A stretch of DNA of 64,000 nt. Origin: Actinotalea sp. JY-7876 (GTDB lineage: Bacteria; Actinomycetota; Actinomycetes; Actinomycetales; Cellulomonadaceae). The stretch covers positions 1,054,001 to 1,118,000 of the forward strand of contig NZ_CP059493.1 of NCBI RefSeq assembly GCF_014042015.1, written 5' to 3'. A program made the translations under genes and the position numbers. The notes under the pieces are model-generated. The model ran no database searches and was not told where the DNA came from. It saw only the letters and a list, made by a program, of their open reading frames with translations. The number at the start of each line of letters is the position of its first letter. The first letter of the stretch is position 1. Positions 9,701 through 16,390 of this stretch are shown here, piece after piece.

Positions 9701-9900
9701 TCGGCGGCCTGCTGTCCTCGACGCTGCTGACCCTCATCGTGGTCCCGGTGCTCTACACCCTCCAGGCGCGACGCGGCGAGACCCGCCGGGTCGCGGCGCT
9801 CGTGGCGGCCGGGGAGGCCGAGGCCGCGGCCGCGGCGGCGCTCCGCGCGGACGAGGGCACCGACGCGCCGCGGCGGCGCGGGCGGCGCGCTGCCGAGTAG
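6727..9900 (+). CDS. Efflux RND transporter permease (AcrB/HAE-like)
   Basis: A 1057-residue RND pump. GTG 6727 has GAGGA six bases upstream; an ATG at 6685 is an alternative start. The first transmembrane helix (AVTALITVAVTVLGVVSLGAL) is followed by a porter domain, helices 2-6 with the conserved SIGRVVDDSIVVIENI region, a second helix 7 (WVTLGVAVVVLAGTLALVP), a second porter domain and helices 8-12 with GVVVSNAIVLIDLIN. This duplicated 12-helix plan and motif set mark the hydrophobe/amphiphile efflux branch. No membrane-fusion or outer-membrane partner is present, as expected for a Gram-positive cell. The substrate is unknown. The C-terminal tail is Ala/Arg-rich and cytoplasmic. Confidence 0.88.
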   Translation: MHRLARLSLRMRAVTALITVAVTVLGVVSLGALKQELIPSVQVPAAVVLAVYPGSSPDVVEEQVTEPVELAARGVRGVEEISSTSSTALSVTTVMFEYGTDMDLAAQQLTSAVTGTRSGLPADVEPQVVTGSVDDLPVVQLAVAGGADDAALAAAVEGVLVPRLEEIDDVRSVDVTGVAAQEITLDVDVPAMLALGVTPDAVLGVLDANGVTLPAGTVSDGDQTFSVEVGTPLASVEELAALPLTTATGGVVALSQVAEVVDGVEAATSFSRLDGDPALAVAITKTPAGNTVDVSHAVQDAIAEVREVLEQDDVRVSVVFDQAPFIEESIEGLATEGLLGLVFAVVVILLFLASLRSTLVSAVSIPLSLLVAFTVMRVTGYTLNLLTLAALTISIGRVVDDSIVVIENIKRHLSYGEAKTSAILTAVREVGGAITASTVATVAVFVPIGLVGGMVGELFRPFAMTVAIAMGASLFVALTIVPVLAYWFIRAPRSVDGAALDRAREEAEAKERRGLWQRAYVPTLAASLRHPWVTLGVAVVVLAGTLALVPRLETNLLGDTGQDTVTVTQEFSPGTSLEAQDEAAREIEEALGALDEVETVQTTVGGGGLAAVFGGGGGLSASFAVTLDPDVDGVAAQESVRQAVDGLGGERTTDVSVSGGEAAFGSSTVDLVVTAEDLEALTEAAELVQEAAADVDGVLAATSNLGSDQEIVDVTIDRDAAARAGLTESQVAQAVAGAMNPIPVGTVDLGDGPVSVRAELGTPATTVEQLSLLPLTGAQGMTTLGQVAQVEVVEVPSAITRVDGERSATVAVTPEGQDIGTLSTALDEAVADLDLPAGASVTLGGVAADQEDAFADLGLALVLAIAIVFIVMVATFNSLVQPLILLVSVPFAATGALIALLVTDTPLGVPALIGMLMLVGVVVSNAIVLIDLINQYRERGRSLADAVTEGARKRLRPIVMTAAATIFALVPMALGITGGGAFISRPLALVVIGGLLSSTLLTLIVVPVLYTLQARRGETRRVAALVAAGEAEAAAAAALRADEGTDAPRRRGRRAAE

Positions 9901-9923
9901 GGCCGCACGGCTCCGGTCGTCGT

Positions 9924-9942
9924 GCCGGGCAGACTGCCCGGC
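9924..9942. promoter_or_regulatory. Hairpin-forming inverted repeat abutting the ynfA-like start
   Basis: Perfect 8-base arms (GCCGGGCA / TGCCCGGC) separated by GAC end exactly one base before the ATG at 9943. CAGACT inside it lies at -13 to -8 and may be a leaderless -10 box. The repeat might be an operator, a translation-masking hairpin, or the 3' end signal of the upstream RND gene, which stops 23 bases earlier. There is no T-tract. Confidence 0.4.
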
Positions 9943-10275
9943 ATGACCGTGCTGCGCTCGCTCCTGCTGTTCGCCGTCGCCGCGCTGGCCGAGATCGGCG
10001 GCGCCTGGCTCGTCTGGCAGGGCGTGCGCGAGCACCGCGGCGTCCTGTGGATCGGCGCGGGCGTCGTCGCCCTGGGGCTGTACGGCTTCGTGGCGACGCT
10101 GCAGCCGGACGCGAGCTTCGGGCGCATCCTCGCGGCCTACGGCGGCATCTTCGTCGCGGGCTCGCTCGCCTGGGGCGTCGTGGTCGACAGGTTCCAGCCG
10201 GACCGGTGGGACGTCGTCGGCGCGGCGATCTGCCTGCTGGGCGTGGCCGTGATCATGTACGCGCCGCGCGGCTGA
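9943..10275 (+). CDS. YnfA/UPF0060 family small membrane protein
   Basis: A 110-residue protein with four hydrophobic segments, starting [25 protein letters not shown]. The family hallmarks are the AEIGG(A/C)W motif in helix 1, [17 protein letters not shown] in helix 3 and [19 protein letters not shown] at the end. YnfA proteins are about 108-110 residues long and are distant relatives of small multidrug resistance (SMR) transporters; a role in cationic drug efflux has been reported for some. It lies 42 bases after the RND gene on the same strand, so the two may be linked in export. Confidence 0.85.
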   Translation: MTVLRSLLLFAVAALAEIGGAWLVWQGVREHRGVLWIGAGVVALGLYGFVATLQPDASFGRILAAYGGIFVAGSLAWGVVVDRFQPDRWDVVGAAICLLGVAVIMYAPRG

Positions 10276-10282
10276 CCACGAG

Positions 10283-10723
10283 CTAGGCGGCGACGTCCGG
10301 GCGGGCCGCACGCCGTCGCCGCCACTGGCGCCAGGCGTCCGTCGACCACAGGGCCCAGACGACCAGGAGCGGCTGGAAGACGAGGCGGACGGCGCGCTTG
10401 AGGTCCGTGTCGAGGCCGAAGGCGTCGGTGCGCGTCGCGAGCTGCGAGAGGTTCCCGGGGAACACGGCGACGAAGAACGCCGCGACGACCCAGCCGACCG
10501 TCGTGCGCCGCCGCCGGGCGAGGACCAGTGCCGCGCCCATCGCGAGCTCGACGTAGCCGGAGACGCTCACGACGGCCTCGCGCGCCGGGAAGAACGGGGG
10601 CACCTGAGCGAGGAACTCGTCGGGGTTGCGCAGGTGGCCGGTGCCGGCCACCAGGAGCGCGGCACCCAGGCCCAGGCGCCCGAGCGTGCGCGGGACGGAG
10701 GACGACGGCGCGGGATCGGTCAT
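10283..10723 (-). CDS. DoxX family membrane protein
   Basis: A 146-residue protein with four predicted helices (LGLGAALLVAGTGHL, VSGYVELAMGAALVLA, VGWVVAAFFVAVFPGNL, LVFQPLLVVWALWS). It resembles the DoxX/SURF4-like DUF4267-type small membrane proteins of actinobacteria with the GHL-x-NPDEF and GYVELAMG motifs. Function unknown, usually linked to quinone or redox stress. The ATG at 10721-10723 lacks a Shine-Dalgarno sequence and has TAACCT at -11 to -6, suggesting a leaderless transcript. It is convergent with the YnfA-like gene, with 7 bases between the stops. Confidence 0.75.
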   Translation of the reverse strand: MTDPAPSSSVPRTLGRLGLGAALLVAGTGHLRNPDEFLAQVPPFFPAREAVVSVSGYVELAMGAALVLARRRRTTVGWVVAAFFVAVFPGNLSQLATRTDAFGLDTDLKRAVRLVFQPLLVVWALWSTDAWRQWRRRRAARPDVAA

Positions 10724-10767
10724 GCCTGAGGTTAGGTCGGCCGGTCGCAGCACGCACCCGCCGGGAC

Positions 10768-11418
10768 TCAGGGCAGCGCGACCACGGACCCCACCGGGAC
10801 CCGCACGAACGGGACGCCGGTCCCGGGCCCGCTCTGCCCGAGGAAGCCGCTGACCATCTTCTGCCCGACGTCGTCGTTCAGGCCCGCGTCGTGCACGCCG
10901 ATGGCGCGTCCCGGCCGGACCTCGCGGATCCAGTCCACGAGGTCGGCCAGGCGGGTCCACGGCGCGAAGAGCGGGACGAGCAGCACGTCGACCGGCACGT
11001 CGGGGACCGTGAGCGCGTCGCCGGGGTGGAACACCGAGACGCCGCCGGCGCTGACGACGAAGCCCACGTTCGGCGGCGCCGGGACGTCGGGGTGGATCGG
11101 CGCGTGCTCGGCGCCGACCACGCGCACGTCGAACCCCGGGACGGCGAAGGCGTCGCCGTGCTGGACGACGTGCACCCGCCCCGGCGCGTCCAGCTGCTGC
11201 GCCACGGGCGTCGTCGTCCAGACCTCGAGCGCGGAATCGGCCGAGAGCGCGGCGCGCAGCCGTTCGACGTCGACATGGTCGGCGTGGCCGTGCGTCACGA
11301 GCACGGCGTGCGTCGTGCCGATGACGTCCGCGGACCCGAAGGTCCCCGGGTCCAGGACGACGCGCTCTCCCGCGTGGTCCAGGGCGATGCACGAGTGGAC
11401 GTGCTTGACGAGCTGCAT
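10768..11418 (-). CDS. MBL-fold metallo-hydrolase
   Basis: A 216-residue metallo-beta-lactamase-fold protein. The zinc motif is THGHADH (H-x-H-x-D-H), further ligands are in GAEHAPIH and SVFHPGDAL, and the last His may be in AIGVHDAGLN. The start ATG (11416-11418) has GGAGG eight bases upstream. It resembles the UlaG/RNase Z-like L-ascorbate-6-phosphate lactonase superfamily proteins annotated only as MBL fold hydrolases. The substrate is unknown. It sits between DoxX and lysE on the same strand, with 75 bases to lysE, so it may be co-transcribed with lysE. Confidence 0.78.
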   Translation of the reverse strand: MQLVKHVHSCIALDHAGERVVLDPGTFGSADVIGTTHAVLVTHGHADHVDVERLRAALSADSALEVWTTTPVAQQLDAPGRVHVVQHGDAFAVPGFDVRVVGAEHAPIHPDVPAPPNVGFVVSAGGVSVFHPGDALTVPDVPVDVLLVPLFAPWTRLADLVDWIREVRPGRAIGVHDAGLNDDVGQKMVSGFLGQSGPGTGVPFVRVPVGSVVALP

Positions 11419-11493
11419 GGCATCCTCCGGGCTCACCGTGGCCGGACCGGCCCTCGGTGCCACGGTAGCCACGTCGCCCGGGTGGGGCGCGGC

Positions 11494-12111
11494 TCAGAGG
11501 GTGCTGACCAGCAGCGAGACGGCGAGGGCGAGCATCACGAGCGCGATGACGCCGTCCAGCACGCGCCAGGCCCGCGGCCTGGCGAACACCGGTCGCAGCA
11601 GGGCGGCCCCGTAGCCGAGGGCCGTGAACCACAGCACGCTGCCCAGCGCGGCCCCGGCCGCGAACCACCACTGCCGTCCCGGGTGGCCCTGCGCGACCAC
11701 GCCGAGCAGCACGACGGTGTCGAGGTAGACGTGGGGATTCAGCCACGTGAGCGCGAGCGCCGTCGTGACGGTGGCCGCGAGCGAGGTCCGCGCCGCCCCG
11801 TCCTCGGGGACCAGCCCCTGCTCGGTCAGGGCGCGCCGCGCGGCGACCACGCCGTAGCCGAGGAGGAACGCGGCGCCGGCGTACCGGACGACGTCGAGCA
11901 GCCACGGCCGGTCCTGGACCACCGCACCGGCACCGGCCACGCCCGCCGCGATCAGGACGGCGTCGGACAGCGCGCACACGAGCACGACGGCGCCGACGTG
12001 CTGGCGACGCAGTCCCTGGCGCAGCACGAACGCGTTCTGCGCGCCGATGGCGACGATCAGCGACAGGCCGAGGCCGAGGCCCGAGAGCGCGGCGAGGAGG
12101 TCGGGGAGCAC
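11494..12111 (-). CDS. lysE: LysE/ArgO-type basic amino acid exporter
   Basis: A 205-residue membrane protein with six hydrophobic segments. It begins LPDLLAALSGLGLGLSLIVAIGAQNAFVLRQGL, where the GAQNAFVLRQG motif is diagnostic for LysE/ArgO. It exports L-lysine and L-arginine to prevent toxic build-up. I chose GTG 12109-12111 because it gives the family length and has TACGGT at -12 to -7, matching a leaderless promoter. A LysR-type binding box lies further upstream. The divergent neighbour is the LysG/ArgP-type regulator, the conserved arrangement for this exporter. Confidence 0.88.
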   Translation of the reverse strand: MLPDLLAALSGLGLGLSLIVAIGAQNAFVLRQGLRRQHVGAVVLVCALSDAVLIAAGVAGAGAVVQDRPWLLDVVRYAGAAFLLGYGVVAARRALTEQGLVPEDGAARTSLAATVTTALALTWLNPHVYLDTVVLLGVVAQGHPGRQWWFAAGAALGSVLWFTALGYGAALLRPVFARPRAWRVLDGVIALVMLALAVSLLVSTL

Positions 12112-12117
12112 GTCACG

Positions 12118-12162
12118 ACCGTACGGTCGGCCATCCTGAAGTGGAAGTTCAGATTCCTGAAC
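12118..12162. promoter_or_regulatory. lysE promoter and LysG binding region
   Basis: On the minus strand TACGGT (12118-12123) is a -10 box for a leaderless lysE. Just upstream of the -35 area lie two overlapping inverted repeats. One is CTGAA-N7-TTCAG (12136-12152). The other is GTTCAG-ATTC-CTGAAC (12147-12162), which contains a T-N11-A LysR box. The second repeat is centred about 44 bases ahead of the lysE start, the expected place for activation by a LysR-type protein. Confidence 0.55.
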
Positions 12163-12182
12163 AACCATTAGCATCGCTGTTC

Positions 12183-13055
12183 ATGGACCTCGACCTCGCC
12201 CAGCTCCGGGCCCTGCGCGCCGCGGTCTCGGAGGGGACACTGGAGGCCGCCGCCCGCGCCCTGCACGTGACCCCGTCGGCGATCAGTCAGCGCCTGCGCG
12301 CCCTCGAGGTGGCGACGGGCCGCGTGCTGCTCGTGCGCAGCAGGCCGGTGCGCCCCACCGAGTCGGGCGAGGTCCTGCTCCGGCTGGCGCGCCAGATCGA
12401 GCTGCTCACCGACGACACGCTCGCCGAGCTGGGCAGCGGTGCCGAGCGGACCGTTCCGACGCTGCCGATCGCCGTCAACGCCGACTCGCTGGGCACGTGG
12501 GTGCTCGCGGCCCTCGCCCCGCTGAGCGGCCGCGTCGCCTTCGACCTGCGCCTCGACGACGAGGGGCACACGGCCGCGCTCGTGCGCTCGGGAGCCGTCG
12601 TCGGCGCGATCACCTCGGACCCCGAGCCGGTTCCGGGCTGCTCGGTCACGCGGCTGGGCACCATGCGGTACCGGCCGACGGCGGCTCCCGGCTTCGTCGA
12701 GCGCTGGTTCCCGGACGGCCCGACCGGCGAGGCGCTCGCCGTCGCGCCCGTGGTGGTCTTCGACCGCAAGGACGAGCTCCAGCACCGCTACCTGCGCGGG
12801 AGGCTGGCCCCCGGGGTGCAGCCGCCCCTCCACTACATCCCCTCGTCCGCGGACTTCCTGGCGGCGGTCCGCCTGGGCATGGGCTGGGGCATGCTGCCCG
12901 ACGCGCAGGGGGACGACGGGGCGCTGGTCCGCCTGGATCCCGCGGCGACGATCGACGTCGTGCTGCACTGGCAGCAGTGGAGGCTCCGGTCGGAGCCGCT
13001 CGACCGCGTGGCGTCCGCGATCACCGTGGCGGCCCGGCGTCACCTCGCTCGCTGA
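12183..13055 (+). CDS. lysG: LysR-type regulator of lysine/arginine export (LysG/ArgP)
   Basis: A 290-residue LysR-family protein. The N-terminal winged HTH is LRALRAAVSEGTLEAAARALHVTPSAISQRLRALE split over residues 7-41, and the effector domain contains VNADSLGTWVL, ITSDPEPVPGC and VVVFDRKDELQHRYL, all typical of the ArgP/LysG/IciA branch. It probably binds lysine or arginine and switches on lysE. The ATG at 12183 was chosen over an upstream in-frame start because it gives the standard N-terminus; TAGCAT at -14 to -9 suggests a near-leaderless mRNA. Divergent from lysE. Confidence 0.88.
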   Translation: MDLDLAQLRALRAAVSEGTLEAAARALHVTPSAISQRLRALEVATGRVLLVRSRPVRPTESGEVLLRLARQIELLTDDTLAELGSGAERTVPTLPIAVNADSLGTWVLAALAPLSGRVAFDLRLDDEGHTAALVRSGAVVGAITSDPEPVPGCSVTRLGTMRYRPTAAPGFVERWFPDGPTGEALAVAPVVVFDRKDELQHRYLRGRLAPGVQPPLHYIPSSADFLAAVRLGMGWGMLPDAQGDDGALVRLDPAATIDVVLHWQQWRLRSEPLDRVASAITVAARRHLAR

Positions 13056-13061
13056 GTGCGA

Positions 13062-13463
13062 TCACGCGCCCGCGAGCACCTGCAGCGGTGCGACGGGGAC
13101 GACGTCGTGGGCCCTGGCCGCGAGCGCCGGGTCCACCGTGACCAGCGCGTCGCCATGGAGGCGCGCCACCGCCAGGTACTCGGCGTCGCGCAGCGTCGGC
13201 CAGCCCTGCGCGCGAGCGATCTGCCAGGAGACGCGGCGCGAGACGCGGTCGCTGAGCAGACGCATCTTCAGCTCGGTCACCGCCTCGTGGGTCTGGAGCG
13301 CGGCGCGCTCCGTGCGGGCTCCCGACTCGACGTCGCGCAGCAGCAGCTCCAGGGCCTCCGACCGGATGCGGCCCGGCGCCACGAGCTGCACGTCGGGACC
13401 GACGGCCGCCCCCGTGTCGACGAGGTGCAGCAGGGTCGGGGCATCGATGACGTAGCGCGCCAT
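13062..13463 (-). CDS. PIN-domain protein (VapC-like)
   Basis: A 133-residue protein starting MARYVIDAPTLLHLVD, the first strand with the Asp metal ligand of PIN ribonucleases. Later acidic positions are IRSEALELL (Glu), WPTLRDAEYLAVA (Asp) and LVTVDPALAA (Asp). The size is normal for VapC toxins. PIN toxins cleave RNA and are usually paired with a small antitoxin upstream. No antitoxin gene is visible in the 50 bases to the next gene, so it may be an orphan or a non-toxin PIN protein. Confidence 0.75.
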   Translation of the reverse strand: MARYVIDAPTLLHLVDTGAAVGPDVQLVAPGRIRSEALELLLRDVESGARTERAALQTHEAVTELKMRLLSDRVSRRVSWQIARAQGWPTLRDAEYLAVARLHGDALVTVDPALAARAHDVVPVAPLQVLAGA

Positions 13464-13513
13464 GCCGCGAGGCTACTCGCGGACGTCGGCCGCCCCACAG
13501 GGACGACGGCCCG

Positions 13514-13837
13514 CTAGTTGTTGTCGAGGCCCAGCGACGCCGCGAGTCCGGTGCGTGCGCCGCGGACCTCCGTGTTGTTGGCGCCGTTCATCCGCGCGTT
13601 CGACAGTCGCGTGAGGGACTTGTGGAAGGTGTCGGACGCGCGCACGTCGTGCAGCGTCGCGCGGGTCTCGATCTCGTGCTTGTGGCGCTTGTCCGTGTTC
13701 CGGTACCGCAGGTACATCGAGATGTAGAAGGCCGGTCCCGCGAGGAGCAGGAGCAGGCCCCAGGCCCGCGGGTCGCTGTCGGACGAACCGCTCGAGGCGA
13801 GCACCTGCGTCGCCACCGTCATCACTGCGAGTCCCAC
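13514..13837 (-). CDS. Small membrane protein of the SPFH/zinc-ribbon module
   Basis: A 107-residue protein. GTG 13835-13837 is preferred because GGGAGG lies six bases upstream; that motif is formed at the end of the upstream zinc-ribbon gene. One transmembrane segment (WGLLLLLAGPAFYISMYLRY) follows a short Ser-rich region. The cytoplasmic part is charged (TDKRHKHEIETRATLHDV) and ends in a region with Asn/Arg and small residues. I do not recognise a family. Its tight spacing, 2 bases after the previous stop, ties it to the zinc-ribbon and SPFH genes. Confidence 0.65.
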   Translation of the reverse strand: MGLAVMTVATQVLASSGSSDSDPRAWGLLLLLAGPAFYISMYLRYRNTDKRHKHEIETRATLHDVRASDTFHKSLTRLSNARMNGANNTEVRGARTGLAASLGLDNN

Positions 13838-13839
13838 GC

Positions 13840-15126
13840 TCACCCTCCCGTCAGCATGATGAGCGCGAACAGGATCGTGCCGACCACCTGGACGACGCCC
13901 GCCACCGCGAGCAGCTTGGGCTGGTTCACCGGGACGCTGCCCATGGTCTCGCCCGTGCGCGCGTTGACGGCGACGTAGTGCAGGAACGACCGGCCGTTCG
14001 ACTTGCGCTGCTGGTAGCTGTAGAGCCAGACGGGCAGGTAGGCGGAGACCCAGCGCTGGCCGACGACGTCGACCCGCTCGTGGTCCCAACGGACCCCGCG
14101 GTCGTAGAACTCGAGTGTCTGGTTGGCCGCGTGCCGCGCGACGTCCTGCGCCTGGACGGTCGCGACCGGGGTCAGGTCCGCGACGTTGCTGTCGCGCCGC
14201 TCGGAGTGGAAGCCCGAGAGGTAGTTGGAGTCGTAGCGGACGGCGTTCTCGACGTCGAACGGCAGGATCGAGTTGATGATGTTGTTGGTGTTCCGCGACG
14301 CGTCCTTGTCGAGCCGCGCCCGCGACGACTCCACGGTGAGGTCGTCGATGTGGACGGTGAAGTCGCGCACGACGTCGTACACGTCCGCGTCGTAGACCCG
14401 TCGCCGGCTGTCGCCGCTCTTGACCGTGTACGAGCGCGTCTGGTGCTCACCCTGGCCCGCGAGGCTCGCGCGGGCGTTGACGTCGACCACCATGTACGGC
14501 AGGTACACGCCCATGACGTTCTCGGGGTTGAACTCCCGCTTGAAGACCGGGTGCGCGAAGAAGGTGCGCTTCTTGACGAACTCGGCGATGCGGGCGACGG
14601 CGTCGTCCTTGGGCACCCGGAACGGCAGGACCATGTCCGGGACCGCCCCGTTGGGCACCTGCTGGTTCATCGAGAGCGTGTTGCGGCACCAGTGGCACCG
14701 CGCCTGCGTGCTCTCGTTCGTGTCGATGACCACCTCGGCGCCGCAGGCCGAGCACTTGAAGGTCAGGACCTCGTCGGTCGAGGGGATGATGTCGGCCGAG
14801 CCGGAGCCGATGACGACCCCGGACAGCTCGCCGATCGGGCTGTTCAGGTCCGACGTCGCGAGCGCGCTGGGGCCCTGCCACTCGTAGCGGCAGTAGCTGC
14901 AGCGCAGGCGACCCGTCGCCACGTTGAGCGAGATCTCCGTCGAGCCGCAGCGCTCGCACCGGGTCAGCCCGTCGACGGCGCCCTCGTCCGTCCGCACGAC
15001 GCGCGGGCCCGGCGGGGGCGGCGGGGGTGGGGGGACCGCCGCGCGCGCGCCCGCTGCCGCCGCGGGAGGCGGCGGTGGCGGCGGTGGCGGTGGCGCGGCG
15101 GAGCCCGCGGGGTCGCGCTGGTCCAT
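13840..15126 (-). CDS. TFIIB-type zinc-ribbon membrane-associated protein
   Basis: A 428-residue protein. After a Pro-rich N-terminus (long proline runs up to about residue 44) come two zinc ribbons: CERCGSTE...CSYC (about residues 57-80) and CSACGAE...CHWC (about 124-146). A beta-rich middle domain (MVLPFRVPKDDAVARIAEFV through ENVMGVYLPYMVVDVNARAS) follows, and the C-terminus is one transmembrane helix (VVQVVGTILFALIMLTG). Proteins with this plan are annotated as TFIIB-type zinc-ribbon-containing and are found beside SPFH/virion-core-like proteins, as here. Molecular role unknown; a membrane-bound chaperone or envelope-stress role is possible. Confidence 0.72.
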   Translation of the reverse strand: MDQRDPAGSAAPPPPPPPPPPAAAAGARAAVPPPPPPPPGPRVVRTDEGAVDGLTRCERCGSTEISLNVATGRLRCSYCRYEWQGPSALATSDLNSPIGELSGVVIGSGSADIIPSTDEVLTFKCSACGAEVVIDTNESTQARCHWCRNTLSMNQQVPNGAVPDMVLPFRVPKDDAVARIAEFVKKRTFFAHPVFKREFNPENVMGVYLPYMVVDVNARASLAGQGEHQTRSYTVKSGDSRRRVYDADVYDVVRDFTVHIDDLTVESSRARLDKDASRNTNNIINSILPFDVENAVRYDSNYLSGFHSERRDSNVADLTPVATVQAQDVARHAANQTLEFYDRGVRWDHERVDVVGQRWVSAYLPVWLYSYQQRKSNGRSFLHYVAVNARTGETMGSVPVNQPKLLAVAGVVQVVGTILFALIMLTGG

Positions 15127-15136
15127 GCCCGGGGCC

Positions 15137-16339
15137 CTAGAGGCCGAGGACCTTGGCCTTGGCGGCCTCGTAGTCGGCGTCCGTGATCAGGCCCTGGTCG
15201 AGCATCGTCTTGAGCTGGGTCAGCTTCGCGACGGGGTCCTCCGCGGCGGGGGCCGGCGGGGGCGGGGGCGGCGTGTCCTGCGGCTGCTGGGGCGTGGCGT
15301 GCGGGACGTTCGGCTGCTGCAGCGCGCCGGCCGCGCCGGCCGCCGCGTTGACGCCCATGCCGAGGAAGGCCATCCCGTCCCCGCCGCCGTTCTCGCCGGC
15401 GGCCTGGAACCCGCGCGCGGCGGCCTGCTGCATGAAGGAGTTGCCGCGGGCGCCGCCGAGGGCGTCGGCCTTCTTGACGTCGCTGAGCAGGGCGCGGGTG
15501 TCCTCGTCGTACTCGATCGCCTGGATCGCGACCTTGACGATCGTGATGCCGCGCGCGGTCGTCCACTGGTAGCCCTCTTCGACCGCCAGCGCCAGGGACT
15601 GCGCGAACCCGACCGAGTCGCTCTGGATCCGCGCGATCCGGTTCCCCTTGCTGGGGTCGTTCGTGTAGATCGAGAACGCCGCCGCGAGCGACCCGACGAC
15701 CTCGTTGAAGAGCTGGCTGGCGGCCGGGTTGTCGAGGTCCGAGAAGTCGAAGGCCCGCGCACCGGCGCTGAGGTACGTCAGGGGCACGAACTGCTTGACC
15801 AGGAGGATCGGGTCCACGATCCGCAGCGAGTAGGAGCCGCGGGTGATCGCGCCGACCTGCGCGCCGAGGTAGGCGTCGTCCCAGTAGATCTCCGACTGGG
15901 TGCCGAAGCGGTTGTTCGGGATCTCCTTGAGGTTCACGTAGAACGCGAGCTGCTGGGTCCCCGGACGACCGCCGAACTTGAACCGCTCCCACGACATGGT
16001 GACCGTGGGGCTGAGGATGCCGTCGCCCGCGAAGATCGACTGCGAGTTGGGGTCCTCGGACGTGTAGACGAACCCGCCCGGCTCGGCGACGAGGCCCGTC
16101 AGCTGGCCGTCCTGGAACGTGAGGAGACCGTAGCCCTCGGGCACCAGGATCCGGCTGCCGTTGGTGATGATGTTCTCGGACGCCTTGGTGTTCGATCCGC
16201 GGCCGGCGTTCTGGCCCTGCGGGACGGCCGGGAAGATCGCTGCCGTCGGTGCGAGGTGCGCCGGGGGAGCCAGGAAGTCCTGCCACTGGTCGGCCAGCAT
16301 GCCGCCGACTGCTCCCGAGAAGGCCTTGATGAAACCCAT
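15137..16339 (-). CDS. SPFH-domain (YdjI/virion core-like) protein with C-terminal SHOCT
   Basis: A 400-residue protein starting at ATG 16337-16339 behind a strong GGAGGAA site. The N-terminus MGFIKAFSGAVGGMLADQWQDF and the SPFH/band-7-like core (YGLLTFQDGQLTGLV, ILLVKQFVPLTYLSAGARAF) match the YdjI/virion core protein family. A Gly/Ala/Pro-rich linker leads to a C-terminal SHOCT motif (LTQLKTMLDQGLITDADYEAAK). SPFH proteins organise membrane microdomains and interact with partner proteins; YdjI homologues in Bacillus act with phage-shock-type proteins. The zinc-ribbon gene follows 10 bases later. TAGAGT at 16388-16393 may be its -10 box. Confidence 0.8.
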   Translation of the reverse strand: MGFIKAFSGAVGGMLADQWQDFLAPPAHLAPTAAIFPAVPQGQNAGRGSNTKASENIITNGSRILVPEGYGLLTFQDGQLTGLVAEPGGFVYTSEDPNSQSIFAGDGILSPTVTMSWERFKFGGRPGTQQLAFYVNLKEIPNNRFGTQSEIYWDDAYLGAQVGAITRGSYSLRIVDPILLVKQFVPLTYLSAGARAFDFSDLDNPAASQLFNEVVGSLAAAFSIYTNDPSKGNRIARIQSDSVGFAQSLALAVEEGYQWTTARGITIVKVAIQAIEYDEDTRALLSDVKKADALGGARGNSFMQQAAARGFQAAGENGGGDGMAFLGMGVNAAAGAAGALQQPNVPHATPQQPQDTPPPPPPAPAAEDPVAKLTQLKTMLDQGLITDADYEAAKAKVLGL

Positions 16340-16390
16340 CCGATTCCTCCACGTGACGTGCGTCGGGGCCAAGCGCCGGACCTTCGAACT

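Noticed and set aside
6606-9737. Minus-strand Ser/Thr-rich frame of 1043 codons
   Set aside because: Shadow of the RND transporter; composition is that of an antisense frame and no start signal is present.
5488-10311. Minus-strand open frame of 1607 codons
   Set aside because: Only its C-terminal part (5488-6567) is the real glycosyltransferase. The rest is the antisense of the RND gene, low-complexity Arg/Asp/Val-rich, and stays open because of high GC.
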